Counted from the first letter of the stretch, positions 22,651-34,942 are shown. The stretch is 64,000 bases of DNA from Ceratorhiza oryzae-sativae (GCA_030998015.1 JARWMV010000236.1:1426001-1490000), one strand, 5' to 3'. Notes: generated by a model not told the origin, from the letters alone. A program made the numbers and translations.

Positions 22651-24285
22651 ATGCTAGCTGAGCGATCTGGAACTTGGCCATCACCACCAGATGCTAGCTG
22701 CTACAAATTTCTGAGCAAAATGATGAATCGAACTGCGCGATTTTCTACGCTACGCCTTTCTACTTTCCGTCCGACCTCGTCTCTTCGTTCATCCACGCCC
22801 AGATACACACGATTGCTTGCACAACAATCATATAATCATCCAACACACGAATCTGCTGGGACCCCCATAAAACCAGTTCAACCCACTGCCGAACAACTCG
22901 AAAGCTTCCAAAATCAACAAGAGAACTATGCTCGTCCTACCGTATACGCCCTAGGCGTTATGCAGAAGATCGCTAAATATTCAATTGGCGGTATCCTAGC
23001 AGTCACAGGTATTGTGTTAGTAGGGGTTGAAGCCACGCATCAATGGGTCGAACATGTTGAGCTTCAGCCTGAGCTCGAGGGCGACACATTTGGATGGGAG
23101 AGCGAGCGTGACCATTGGTCTGGAGGATCCCAGGGTGGAACCGACGAGCGACTTGGCTGGTGGGCACGACGGGCTGTCCGAAGCGCGTGGATCCCACTCA
23201 ATTGGGGAACCGGCGACTTTGAAGGCGTTATAGGTTCGGGCGAAGCAGAGAGTGGTGGCTTAAATATAATCGAACGCAAATACGCAGCAGCAGAAAGCTT
23301 TTTGCGAGGCGCAATCGAGGAGGCACGAAATCGAATTTCTGATCCTCGAGATCCAGCGCTGCTAGAGCTCAGAGCTCGTCACGCTGCAGTTGTCGAACGT
23401 ATGGGCGGGCGAGCGAATCTTGAGGCAGCGCGAGACGAATGGTCGGAGCTCTTGGAGCTCAGTCCTACGCAAGGAAGCAACACTGCACGTATCGCCAAAC
23501 GTATAGGAGACCTATCTGCGCGCCTAAGCGACAACGAACGTGCTATGGATGCCTGGAGTATATCACTCAAAGCAGTAGAGTCTACCAATTCCGAGAAGCT
23601 TCCTCGAGAACCTGCTGCCCAGCGAAGTGTTATATCTGCTTTGCTTTCAATATCCGGAAACTATGCCCTTCAGCGAGAGCTTCGATATGCCAAAGCGACC
23701 GAAGAAACCGCTCTTTCCCTCCTTGATCCGCTCCCATCCCCTTCTCTCATTCGGGTCACCAAATCCACAGCGCCTGAACAACTCCATAACCTATTCCTCT
23801 ATCATCGCAGCGCACTATTTATGATTCACTTGGCCGAAGTTCTCTGGGCCCAGTCTTCCCGAAAAAATATACAGGCCTCGCTCGACTATCTCAAAACGGC
23901 GGCAGAGAAGTCCGAACAAACCGCCTTGTTGCTTACCGGAACGCCGCGCGTTCATCCAGACGTTCCATTATCATCAGTTCCACACCCACCCGTACCATAT
24001 GCCAGCCTCTTAAATGTTTTTGGGTCTTCGAAAGCGCTAAAGCAACCCGCGCGCTCGTTATTAAGAGATGCAAGGCGCTCGGCATCCGAAGCCTGGAACC
24101 TGCGAGGATTACTGCTCGAAAAAAGAAACAACAAAAAGGAGGCATTGGAATGCTTTGAGAGAGCACTAGAGTGGGCTGGTGGACAAGACCATCTCGAGGG
24201 CGAGGGGGATGTACTAGAGAGAGACCGGAAAAACATCTGGAGAAATTGGACAAGGCTTCGGGAACAGGTTCTGAAATCCAAGTGA
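22651..24285 (+). CDS. Mitochondrial membrane TPR protein (Mgr3-like)
   Basis: Intronless gene of 544 codons. A later start at 22720 (MMNRTARFSTLRLS) gives a clean basic, Arg/Ser-rich mitochondrial presequence and is my preferred start. One membrane helix follows (ILAVTGIVLVGVEATHQWV), then a soluble domain with TPR-like helical pairs, for example AAESFLRGAIEEARNR, RIAKRIGDLSARLSDNERAMDAW, and EALECFERALEWA near the end. This layout resembles Mgr3, an adaptor of the inner-membrane i-AAA protease Yme1, but the identity is inferred from architecture only. The start lies only 57-126 bp from the divergent P450 start. Confidence 0.65.
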   Translation: MLAERSGTWPSPPDASCYKFLSKMMNRTARFSTLRLSTFRPTSSLRSSTPRYTRLLAQQSYNHPTHESAGTPIKPVQPTAEQLESFQNQQENYARPTVYALGVMQKIAKYSIGGILAVTGIVLVGVEATHQWVEHVELQPELEGDTFGWESERDHWSGGSQGGTDERLGWWARRAVRSAWIPLNWGTGDFEGVIGSGEAESGGLNIIERKYAAAESFLRGAIEEARNRISDPRDPALLELRARHAAVVERMGGRANLEAARDEWSELLELSPTQGSNTARIAKRIGDLSARLSDNERAMDAWSISLKAVESTNSEKLPREPAAQRSVISALLSISGNYALQRELRYAKATEETALSLLDPLPSPSLIRVTKSTAPEQLHNLFLYHRSALFMIHLAEVLWAQSSRKNIQASLDYLKTAAEKSEQTALLLTGTPRVHPDVPLSSVPHPPVPYASLLNVFGSSKALKQPARSLLRDARRSASEAWNLRGLLLEKRNNKKEALECFERALEWAGGQDHLEGEGDVLERDRKNIWRNWTRLREQVLKSK

Positions 24286-24549
24286 CAACGAGTAACCGTT
24301 TTTCATCTGAATATCGCAACCTACGAAACCTGAAATTAACTCTGTCTTACATGCGCACAAAGACACATTGCATTCATCTATGTGACACCAAAATCGATAT
24401 TTGCTATTATTTGTACACTTATCTTCCATGAAGGTATTCTTGATCCTAATCGACGATACTGCAAATCAAATAAAGCTAAAAACATGCATAACTGAAGGCC
24501 GATTCCCAACCCTTGGGTCTTCGATTGACAAAATCAAGCCTAGCCATTG

Positions 24550-24557
24550 GTATATAA
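24550..24557 (+). promoter_or_regulatory. TATA box of the agmatinase-like gene
   Basis: tatataaa lies about 45 bp upstream of the start codon at 24598. Confidence 0.5.
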
Positions 24558-24597
24558 ACGTAACCGGCTCGCCTAGGTGCCAGATCCTCCCACCATC

Positions 24598-26350
24598 ATG
24601 AAACTGGTCGCGCCTCGGGTTATAATCGCTGTTCTCGCGACCCGGCTTTGCTATGCCCACTCTACTGCCCAACCCCCCTTAGAATCTGAACAAACCCCTA
24701 AAACATGGGCTCAGAAGTATGGGACCCAGTTCGACATGGCATTTTCTGGGCCACTCGCATTTGCGCATCTTCCATATCTGAAGTGTCTGGACCTTGAAAA
24801 CGAATCCGAGCTTTTTGACATTGCCATAATAGGAATGCCTTTCGACTCGGCCGTTTCTTACAGGCCAGGGGCTCGATTTGGCCCATATGGGATTCGATCC
24901 GGGTCAAGGAGAATAAGTCCAAAGAGGGGATACACCACTGCTTGGGGTAAGAAAATCCAAAACAAAATATTGTTAGGTGAAATATAATACTCCATTCAGG
25001 TTATAATCCATATACCCAGGATGCTATTGTGAAAGATTGTGGAGACGCAAGTAGTCTTGCAATCAGATATACTCTCAGTCTGACTTTTCTAAATTTCAGA
25101 TCCCGATTGTTCCGTTCGACATGCACTACGCAATGGATCAAATTCAAACTGCATACAGTACATTACTCCTGCGTGACGTAGCCACTCACGAGGCGCCTCA
25201 AGCCTATTCTAACCAACAAATCGCAAATGATGGGAGGGCTCATCCTCGCCTTATTACTCTCGGCGGCGACCACGCGATCGTCCTGCCTATTCTTCGTTCT
25301 CTTCACGCAGTATATGGCGAGATTGCAGTTATTCATTTTGACAGTCATCTGGACACTTGGCCGGTTTTAGGCTACTACGGTATAAACGATGCTAGCGTCA
25401 TTACACACGGAACGATGTTCTGGACAGCGATGACCGAGGGTCTGATCGCGAAAGGGAGTAGTATACATGCTGGTATCCGATGTAAAATGACAGTAAGTAA
25501 CATTATTCAGCAACACGGATTAGGCACATAATAGAGTAACTACGTGCAGGGATTTGAAGACATTCAACATGATGAAAGCGTCGGATTTTCTATAATTACT
25601 ACAGACGATATTGATGAACTTGGGCCTGACGGAATCGTCGAGGCTATCAAGAAGCGAGTCGGGGATAAACCCGTGTATCTCAGGTAAGTATTAGTTTGGG
25701 CAATAATTTGGAGGTCCTTTTAAGCCATCCCTCATAAAGTCTCGACATTGATGTTATCGGTATGTGGTGAACCTACCAGTCTCTTGTTGTGTTGGCTTAA
25801 TACACGCAACTAGATCCTGCATTGGCACCTGCCAGTAAGTCAGCTCTTGACGCATGCGTAGTAGAATGACTAAAGCTTGCTAATGCAGCTGGGACACCGG
25901 AGCCGGGGTATGTTGGCGCATATACATCCATGGGAACACTTATTCACGTGTAGCAGAGGATGGACAACACGCGAAGTCAAGCGCATACTTCGTGGTTTAG
26001 CAGGGCTAAACCTCGTGTAAGTCGGCTGGGGATAACCAGAAATATCCTTAAATACTAATTTTATTACGCAGAGGCGCTGATGTTGTAGAAGTCGCCCCCG
26101 CATGTAGGTAGAGCTCTATATCCAAAGTTCTCGGCTGATCGTGTGTATGATGCTAGATGATACAAATGGTGAGCACATGACTGCCTTCATCCGCTCCGCG
26201 AGCAGCTGATGGTAGTCATTCGAAGCTGAGACCACCTCGCTGGTCGCTGCGGACGTAGTCCATGAAATTTTATCGGTAATGATCGGTAAAGAGCCTTCTC
26301 ACGTGAAACGCGCAAGCAAGAAGTCCGCCTCCGCAAGGACTGAGCTCTGA
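24598..26350 (+). CDS. Secreted agmatinase/arginase-family ureohydrolase
   Basis: Binuclear manganese ureohydrolase, probably hydrolysing agmatine or a guanidino compound to urea and an amine. Starts with a signal peptide ([22 protein letters not shown]), which points to secretion. Family blocks in order: [31 protein letters not shown] (metal His), [11 protein letters not shown] (metal Asp-His-Asp), GIRCK, LDIDVIDPALAPATGTPEPGG (metal Asp pair), VVEVAPAYD, and a last exon [18 protein letters not shown] ending at 26350. About eight introns. The FDSHLDTW form is typical of fungal secreted agmatinase-like proteins, in place of FDAHxD. All metal ligands are present, so the enzyme is likely active. 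Substrate is inferred. Confidence 0.88.
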
Positions 26351-26690
26351 TCCACTGATCGATGGGGGGTGGATTCTCCCGGTTGATAAATTCCTCGAGG
26401 AAGAAGGCGAATGCCATGAAGAAGATATTAGTATGCTCGTGTAAAGTGTTTGAAATTTCATTGTATGCTCTGTAACCTTGCGCCTTGTATCACGTGGTGC
26501 CTCGCCTCTGCATGTGGACGCAATCTCAAATCCTTTCTTGGATCTTTGTCCATCACTGCCGTTCACGTGAATGCATGCGCCTTACCTCGTGCTCAGACAG
26601 TCAGCAAGGACTTTTATAAACCATCGATTTGGTGGGTCTGCGTTGATAAGGACTTGCATAACTCGACAGTCTACTCTGTATACACGCACC
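26351..26690. promoter_or_regulatory. Spacer and promoter of DPP III
   Basis: No gene in this 340-bp gap. A TATA-like cttttataaa lies at 26611-26620, about 70 bp upstream of the next start codon. Confidence 0.5.
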
Positions 26691-29600
26691 ATGGCTTCCG
26701 CTGCGACCGTTAACGCGTCCCGATTTCTTGCCGATCAGAATCCCCCACTATGCTCTCTTGCGGTGAAAGATTCGTTCGCGTTACTCACTGACAAAGAGAA
26801 GCTGTATACGCATTGGGTCGGCGCTGCATCCTGGGCAGGTGCACGTATTATTCAAGAGCAATGGACACCCGAAGCCCAGGATCTGTATAACTTCCTGATT
26901 GAGGTGTTTTCGGCATCCAACGGAAAGTCGCTTGGCGATTTGGATGAGCTAAAGGCTAAAGCTGGCTTGAGCGACAAAGAATGGACTGAATTATTGGAAT
27001 ACGCAGCTCAGGTACTATCAACCGAGTGATCCATTACCCCTTTTGTTTACCGACCGTTTCACTTAGGTATTTTCTAACTTGGTCAACTACAAGTCCTTCG
27101 GGTTCACCAAGTTTGTCCCCCGATTGTCGGAAGAGAAATTTGAGCTAGTAGTTGGCGCTTCGGCGCGTGCTCCGACGAACCTTTGGAGAAAAGTATGTAG
27201 TTGATCTTGCTTTTTTTTCTGGTCCATATTGATTTGTACGACTGTTACGATGACATAGCTCAAAACACACATCTATAGCACCGAACCAGAGGCTAGCCTT
27301 TTGATAGGAAAGCGATGCGTAAGTTGTGATGGTTGCTATTTGTGGTATATGAATGCGCTAACGTCGACCATACCTAGAATGGACACATATCCAACTATTA
27401 CCCTGGCCCAGAGGTGATCACCGATGAGGAGGCAGAGAAGATTCAAGCGTTCGCCGAGAAGATTGGTTTGGACATCGAAAATACCCGGTGAGGCACCATC
27501 AACCTAGGTTTGTAGGTGACATTTTTTTCATTTTATTGCTATAGCATTCGCAAGGATTCTAGCATCTCTTTCGCGATCCTTGTGGCATCAGCTGAGAAGA
27601 AGCCAGATGAGAAGCACTCTCCTGCATTTGACAATGTGGACATCACAATTGAGTACGGTGATCACAGTGCTGCATTGCACAAGGTGGTTGCCGCGCTAGA
27701 GGAGGCTAAAAAATACGCAGGTATGGGTAGCTCGCCAGTTTCATATGATATAACTCAAAATCCGCGGCAGCAAATGAACATCAAGTGAGGATGACAGAAG
27801 GCTATATAGAGAGGTATATTGTTGCCTAGATACAACACATGGTTGATTGATTCGTTGCAGTTTCAAGACAGGCTCGATCAAGCAGCACAAAGGTCCGTTT
27901 CCGCGTTCGATCATAGCGATTACCTACTGATTGGTGCGCAGAGGCAAGCACCCATTGGGTGAAGGACGTTGGTCCCGGTACGGAGCTAGGGTCATCAACT
28001 GCGTTGATTACACTAACACCTGCCGCCTCCCACTCTAGTGGTCGAGTCCTATATCGGATTTATCGAGACATATGTCGATCCTGTACGTGAATCTTACACA
28101 AGGCCGCATTCTTGCTAAACTGCATGGCCCAGTACGGCGGTCGTGCTGAGTGGGAAGGCTTCACAGCCATCGTTAACAAGTCGCTCACCGCCAAGTATGA
28201 GGTCTTGGTCAACCGCGCGACTGAGCTCATCAAGACCCTGCCCTGGGGCGAGAGCTTCGAGGTATGAAAGATATTGAGTTCAAGGGCGCCGAGAAGCATG
28301 TTGATCACCATTCTAGGTTGATGTTTTCCGCAAGCCAGACTTTACGGGTAGGTCAACCCCAAACACGAATTTATTTTGGAGTTGATTGCTTGGCGCTAGC
28401 GTTGGAGGTTGTGAGCTTTGCCACTGGAGGTGAACAGTCTTTTGAGTCCTGATGATCTCGTCTTTGAATGCGCATTTACTAGGGATTCCTGCTGGTATAA
28501 ACGTAAGTCAAGAAGACCGAACCACCTCGCACTTTGACAAAATAGGTAAAAATAAATATTTAACAGATCCCAGTAAGTATTTCTATTCTTATCATGGAAC
28601 TTGGCAACTGATTTGCATTGGCTCTGTAGAAGCAAGTTCATATCTATGACGCAATCGGGATTTCTCTAACCACACCACTGTCATAGTTACTACGAGGTCC
28701 GAGAGCAAGTCGGTTTCAAGGTTTGTGCATCGTGTCCACCCGATAGGATCACGCTAACATCATAATTTCAGAATGTTTCGCTCGCGGTATGCATTAAATA
28801 CGTACTATATCGTAACGATCCCTACTTACAATTGCCCAGAATATCCTGGCCGCCAAAGCGCCGAATGAGGTTATTACCTTCTTGTCGGCCGAGGACGCCG
28901 CCTTTTACAAGCAGTGGGACACCAAAGCGTTTGATGTGCAAGTCGCCAATCATGAACTCCTGGGACACGGCTCTGGGAAGCTGTGAGTATCCCAAGAGCT
29001 GAGACCTTGGGATATATGGCACTGACGGCGGCACGCGCGGCAGCTTTACCGAGGACAAGGATGGCAAGCTTAACTTTGACCCGAAAAAGGTGAGCTCGGA
29101 TGCGATAGCGATAGACTTAGAGATCCAAGGCTTCGTTGAATAGACAATCAACCCCCTAACTGGCAAGCCCGTCGACACATGGTACAGGCCTGGGCAGACT
29201 GCCGGCTCGGTTCTTGGTGTCTGCAGCTCCTCGTTTGAGGAATGTAGAGCAGAGTGCGGTAAGCTTGATGACTGTGATCGTTGGCGCGCATATAACCTGT
29301 GCTTCCATATATAGTTGGACTGTACCTGACCGGGAACAGGGAAATCCTAGAGGCAAGTATTCGAACCCCAATACCTTGAAAGCGCCTCTTTCTCACTCGA
29401 TTGGTGTTCTAGATCTTCGGGTACACCTCTGAGCAGGACTGTCAGGACATCGAGGTGTGTATTGCGTGCCGAGGTGGATCTGCGTGCGCCTGAGTCGTTA
29501 TCGCGCATGCAGTACGCCCAGTACCTGTTGATGGCACGGGCTGGCGTAAGGGCGCTGGAATTGTACGACCCCAAGGCTGGGAAACATTTGCAGGCACACA

Positions 29601-30136
29601 TGCAAGCTCGGCTCGGAATCACCAATTTCTTCATCCAAGAAGGACTCGCCGAGCTAGTCGAATTCCGCAATGCAGCAGGCAAACTCGAGGACGTCCAGAT
29701 CAAGGCAAGCTCGCCTTTGCCCCTTTTCGGGGCCGCACCCGGCTAATTGGTATCGCAGCTGGATCGCGCCAAGGTATTAAAGGACGGTCACGCTGCGATC
29801 GGCCGTTTGCTCGTGGATTTGCAGGTTCGGAAGAGCACTGCGGACGGCGAAGGTGCCCGGCAGTTCTACGAAAAACTCACTGCGCCCAGGCCTGGTTGGG
29901 CTGGGGAAATTCGGTAAGTTCCATCTCATTTGGTGCCTGTACGGCCGGCATGGGAAGGAGGGGGGGTCTAGAACCTGACGCCTCCGTTCGGTAGCGATGT
30001 CGTTCTGGCCAAGAAGCAGCCTCGCAAGGTGTTTGTGCAGCCGAATACGTTTATCGTGGACGGCAAGGTCGAGCTCAAGGAGTATCCGCTTACCAACGAG
30101 GGTGTGATCCAAAGCTTTATCGAGAGGCAACTATAA
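26691..30136 (+). CDS. DPP3: Dipeptidyl peptidase III (family M49)
   Basis: Cytosolic zinc exopeptidase that removes dipeptides from N-termini of short peptides. Starts MASAATVNASRFLADQNPP at 26691 and ends SFIERQL at 30136. More than ten introns. The M49 zinc site is complete: HELLGHGSGKL and, about 50 residues later, EECRAECVGLYL. Other family blocks seen are CSLAVKDSFALLTDKEKLY, SWAGARIIQEQ, GHSNYYPG-type ligand region near 27380, YAQYLLMARAGVRALELYDP, and DRAKVLKDGHAAIGRLLVDLQ. Length fits the roughly 700-residue family. The gene ends 64 bp from the convergent Ptc7 gene. Confidence 0.93.
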
Positions 30137-30200
30137 GCACGGACGGGATGTGTCCTTGGCCATACAAATAGTGTGTATTAAGTAGGAATATAGCGGAAGA

Positions 30201-31863
30201 TCATAAGTTTTCGGTAATGTGTGCGACTATGACCGTGACACTGCGAAGGCACATCACATGAGTCTACCGCGCGGATACACATGCGGAACGGTACCCACTC
30301 GTCTATTTTCTGCAGAACCCAGTGGAAACAATAAGAATTGGTTTCGAATCTCTAAAAGATGTCTAGAACTTACCCCTCCCTCGTAGTCCATACCTTCTTT
30401 CCGGGCGGCAACTACATATTATGTCTCAATAACGTCCGATGGTCGCGATGGCCATACTCACTTTCAAAAGGGGAAACCTTCTCTTGGCTGTGCATACACG
30501 CGATCGCATACTCGACCAAGCCGTCCGCGAGAATCTGTGCTAGGTTTTGGTCGGGTTTGCTCGCTGCCTGTCGTCCCATGAGCGCAGCGAGGCCGATCAT
30601 TTCCGCTGGGTGGACGTTGTCTCCCAGGCCATCCGTCTGTCAAGCCCGTGGTGTCGGGCTCCATCATGAGGACACATTTATATACAGGGTGCTTACCGAT
30701 AAGACGATTAGGTCACCGTGCCGGAGCTGTGCCGAGTATTCATCTGCGTGCTCTGGCAGATCTCTGATTCGCAGGTGAGGGCGATGTGAAGGCAGGAGTT
30801 TTGCCAATTGCCTGGGATAGAGCAAAACGATCATTAGAAGACCTATGCGGAGGAGACTAGAATCGCCACCCAGCCCCACCTTGGGCAGTTGAAGTAATGC
30901 GTCTGGGGCTTCTGCTCATGGAAGATCGAGGACGAACGGATAATCGAAAAGCTCGAGTCTCCGAGGCTGAGTGGAGGGGGGGGGGGCAAGAAGAACGCGG
31001 TCAGTGCTGCGGATGAACAGGGCGAGCCGGACGCCACGCACTTGGCTGCCGAAAGTCGGCCAGTCTGAGCATCGATATTGACAATGCATGCAGTACTGGA
31101 CCCTATGAGCGGAGGGAAATCGAGGGGAGAAGAAGATATAAAAAGACTCGTGCCGGCCGAAGAAACCGCTCGGACTTACCACATGCGACGGCAGGTTCGT
31201 CCAGAACGTCTTGGTAGGCGTTGGATATAATGTCTTTTGGGGAGAGCGACTTGGTCGGGGTCGTTCCGGATTCCTCTATCGGGTCGAAATCCGGCTCTCC
31301 GGCCCATGAAGTGCTCGCGTGTTTGGCGGCGAAATAGGTGAGGGCCTGAGAGAACAGTGATGGGTCGACGCCTGTCGGAGCGGCATGACGAGATGACGGA
31401 TGAGGTGCAAACGAAGACGCATACCGTCGTCACTCCAGCCACCGACGCCGTCGGATACTCCGAGCGAGAAGCCCTGGCGCAGACATGGGTGATCAAGCCG
31501 TTACGAGACGCGCAGTAACTTACCCACCGAATCGTTGAGCGACTGTGTGCCGTATGGGGTTTGTAAGAACAACGAGAGATTTTTTGGCTGTGCAGGATCG
31601 GTTACCTTTTGGACATAGAAAAAGTCTTCGCCCGCGGTTTCGATCTTGAGGCGCCTGTTGTCCCATCGGAGCTGGGTGTTGCGCCATCGGGCTATGGGGT
31701 GATCATCCGGGAACGCGACGGTCTTTCGTTTGGGCGGGGCGAGCGACTTGAGCGGGGGCTTGCCGGCAAAGGACACGCCGACCTCGATCCTGTACGGGCG
31801 GCGAGGAGCGGTGTGGGTGCGACGTAGGGCGATCCAGGGCAGGCGGCGGCAGTGGTCGTGCAT
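30201..31863 (-). CDS. PTC7: PP2C-type protein phosphatase, Ptc7-like (mitochondrial)
   Basis: Metal-dependent Ser/Thr phosphatase. In yeast Ptc7 acts in mitochondria and supports coenzyme Q synthesis. Starts MHDHCRRLPWIALRRTHTAPRR, a basic Arg-rich presequence. Then YRIEVGVSFAGKP, a family block near the N-terminus, GVSDGVGGWSDDGVDPSLF (metal Asp), SLSPKDIISNAYQDVL, STACIVNIDAQTGRL, ANLGDSGFF, DLIVLSTDGLGDNVHP, and the end block KIDDVTVIVAHITENL reached through two last introns, stop at 30201. All expected metal-binding Asp positions are visible. The usual DGLFDN is DGLGDN here. Convergent with DPP III. Confidence 0.88.
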
Positions 31864-32168
31864 GAAGAGGCAGGCGCAGCGAGGGTTGAGCAGGATGGAT
31901 GACGTAACCGGCGCTAAGCGCGCTTGGCGGAGCTAAATTCCAACTTTATCTCGCGCGATGTGGGCCGGTTGTCTGGGCGCGTCGATGCGAGCGCCGGATG
32001 CGTCATCGGCATGACCGCCGCGCATTGCGATTTGCTCGCCGCGGCTCAAGGTCGCCCCCCAGAGCACGTGCACGGCCGGCATAGTTCTCGGCACGCTGGC
32101 CCCCTTCGATCGCTATATACGAGCTCCTGGTCCTCTTCGACGACAATGCATTTCCCCCCTCTTGCCCC

Positions 32169-34508
32169 ATGCCGGCCCCACCCCACCCGCCGCCGCCGCC
32201 GCCGCCGCCAGCAGCCCACGTCGCCGAACAGCCTGTGCTCGCCTCGGCTCCGTGCAAGGAGCTCTCCGGCCACAAGGACACACCCGCCCCGAGCTCCGAC
32301 CCCGGAGCGCCCGCCCTCATCCAGCGACCCATCGACAGGTTCACGCTGCTCCCAAATCTCCAAGACCCCAAGTCCTACTCCCGAAGCAACAAGATTATCA
32401 TCACGCTGGTCGTCGCCATTGCTTCTTTCAGCGGCCCGTTAGCCTGTTTTCCCACCACGCGTAGGCGGGGCGCTGACCTGATGCAATTCCAGATTTGCTT
32501 CGAATTCTCTCCAGCCTGCATTTCCAGAACTCAAACGCGCATGGAACATACCCGACGCTGTCGTCGCATTGACAAGTGCGTCGCCCTTCACACACATCGC
32601 CTGTCATTCACTAATCGTGCCAAAGCAACCCTCTTTCTATGCGCCACCGGAATTGCCCCACTATGGCATGCCTATCTGTCAGAACGGTAGGTAAATGCGT
32701 GCCTTGCTTTGCCGCTCTAATTCTGTCTCCAGCTATGGACGGCGGCCTGTGTACGTCGTCGGGTTCCTGATATTCACCGTAGCATCCGTCGTGTGTGCCA
32801 TTTCAACCAACGTGGCGTTCCTCTTGTCCTTTCGCTTCATCCAAGCGGCAGGTGCTAGCTGCGCACAGAGGTACACCCACCTATTCGAGTCGGCTTGCGG
32901 TCACTTATTCTCCCTCCAGTGTCGGTTTGGGCATTATTGCCGATATTTATGTGCCTGAGGAACGTGGGCGTGCGACAGGATGGTCAGTTCGCTCGGCTAG
33001 TTCGCCGGCAGTGGTTTGACCCAGTTATGCAGGTGGTATCTCGGACCTATCGCGGGTCCTCTGTTCTCGCCGCTCGTGTCCGGCGTTAATTACCTGGACA
33101 TCAACTTGGCGCTCTACGATGTGGTGCGTTGAGCTCGGACCGGATCTGACACCGTGTGCCTACGTCTATTCCCTGCAGGTTCAATGCGATTTTCGGAGGC
33201 GTAATCGAGACAATGATGTGCGCATTTCACATTTTTGTCTGCTGCCTTTTGCCTCAACGATTCGTAGCGTTTTTCTCTTGCCTGAAACGTCGACGAGACT
33301 CAAAGCCCAGCAAGCCGCGGCACTTGCCCATCAGCCCGTCAGCCCGCCGGCAAGTCCAAACAAGGGTTCCTACACGCTTTCGGTGCCGTGGTCCAACTAT
33401 TTATAGTTCGCCCGTTCCACACTGTCCGTCACATGCCGATTCGAAGTCTCGACCATCCTAACACACCCATAGGTTCTTTACATTCGCTTCTTGCCGGTCG
33501 GACTGACAGTCTACTATGGCGCAACATGTTTTGCCTGCTTGTATGCTGTCAGCACCGCCGTTCCGTTTTCGTTTGGGGGTCAGCCTTGTTCTCAGACCGA
33601 TCACATGCATTATCTGACTGGAATTACGCAGATCCCCCCTATAATGCAAGTATTTGTAAATCCCGGTTCGGCCATCATTCTAACACCAGCGCTAGTTCGA
33701 CAGTTTGGAAATTGCACTAGCATACATCCCTCCCGCAATTGGTTATCTCATTGGTTCTGTTAGCGGAGGCTATCTTTCAGATTATGCGTATCGAAGAGCC
33801 AAAGCGCGTGACGGCGACCGATTCGTCCCCGAATCACGACTTGTGACCGCATGGTGCGGTGTTCCGTTTATGCCTATCGGTCTCTGTGCGTCTTTCCTTT
33901 TTCCGACCGTGCCCGACGACTTACCCCTAGAGATAGTGATATTCGGATGGACTCTGCGTTCTGGCCAAAAGTGGCCGATCCCGCTCACTGGGAGCTTCAT
34001 CTTCGGTCTAGGCTTCATGCTGGGCACTGGAACCGTACGTTGTATCCATTCATTTAGACACTGTTGAGGCTGAACGTGGCAATCCTAGATCATGGCTTAT
34101 TTCGCTGATGTGATTCCTGGCCATAGCGCGTCGGTCGTCGCGTGCTTCAATCTGTTGCGCAATGTGGCCGCTGCGTTGTCTGCTGCTGTAAGTCTTGATT
34201 CGAGTATCGGTGATTGATCGATTGATTTAATTCGTTGCTGCCCATCACGATAGTTGGCTGCACCTGCACTCAGTACGTTGGTTTGTTTCACTGATCTGCG
34301 CTCCTCTTTTCTGATAGAGCTTTATAGATAACATTGGTCAGGGGTGGTATTTCACGATCATGTCGATCCTTATGGGCCTGATGTCTCTAAATGTAAGCTG
34401 GTCACGCCCGTTTATCCTTTCGGCTCGTTGATATTTTGCAAGTTGCTTGCCGTAAAAACGTGGGGCAACCACTGGCGCCAACAAAGAGAAGAGGAGGATG
34501 CTGATTGA
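32169..34508 (+). CDS. MFS drug:H+ antiporter-like transporter
   Basis: Twelve-helix plasma-membrane or vacuolar exporter, polyamine/drug type by resemblance. Starts MPAPPHPPPPPPPP at 32169; the Pro tract is a CCG repeat. Exons then read SNKIIITLVVAIASFSGPF, LQPAFPELKRAWNIPDAVVAL, TATLFLCATGIAPLWHAYLS, the MFS loop ERYGRRPVYVVGF, FIQAAGAS, PEERGRATGWYLGP, WRSTMWFNAIFGGVI, LPVGLTVYYGATCFACLY, EIALAYIPPAIGYLIGSVSGG, IPLTGSFIFGLGFMLGTGT, YFADVIPGHSASVVACFNLLRN, and end at 34508. About ten introns. Two single-base frame breaks (near 33085-33107 and 33358-33366) interrupt otherwise continuous homology. The gene could be inactive, but sequence error is equally possible. Confidence 0.85.
32184..32213 (+). 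repeat. CCG trinucleotide repeat
   Basis: About eight CCG/CGC units inside the first exon of the MFS gene encode a proline run. It is a candidate length-variable site. Confidence 0.6.
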
Positions 34509-34942
34509 GGACCTTGTTCTTTCTTACTCTGGGTTATTTTTCGTCTATTTGGGGACCATGTTCAAGTCGACAAATTGTTTGTATCACGGGTGTCATCAAG
34601 TGCGCATATACCGCAGTAATTATTGTATATATCAAAAGTCATCTATAGAGGAATTATGTCATGTTTCGTACAGTGAAAAGATAGGGGCTGCCGGCAGATG
34701 TATTATCCTGCCGCGTATTTAGCCTGACCATGTCGAGCAGGTAAAATATCCAGTGGAAGCTTGTTCTAGGTTAAGCGTGTGTGTGTGTTGGTGAATTCGA
34801 TTTGAATAGATCACGACATGAATATCACCTGGACTTGCTATGCCGGAATTGCTGTGTCATGTTTGACCAATCGCACGATCACGTGGACGCGTTTGTTTAT
34901 GCGGTGAATCCGAGCCACATCCATCTGACGACGATCACCAGG
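34509..34942. other. Intergenic
   Basis: No gene recognised in this 434-bp gap. The DNAJC9-like promoter should lie in its right part. The first ATG in frame with the J-domain is at 34943. Confidence 0.45.

Noticed and set aside
31924..32442. 172-codon plus-strand open frame overlapping the start of the MFS gene
   Set aside because: Arg/Pro/Ser-rich frame shadow of the MFS first exon and its GC-rich leader; the MFS frame itself carries the homology.
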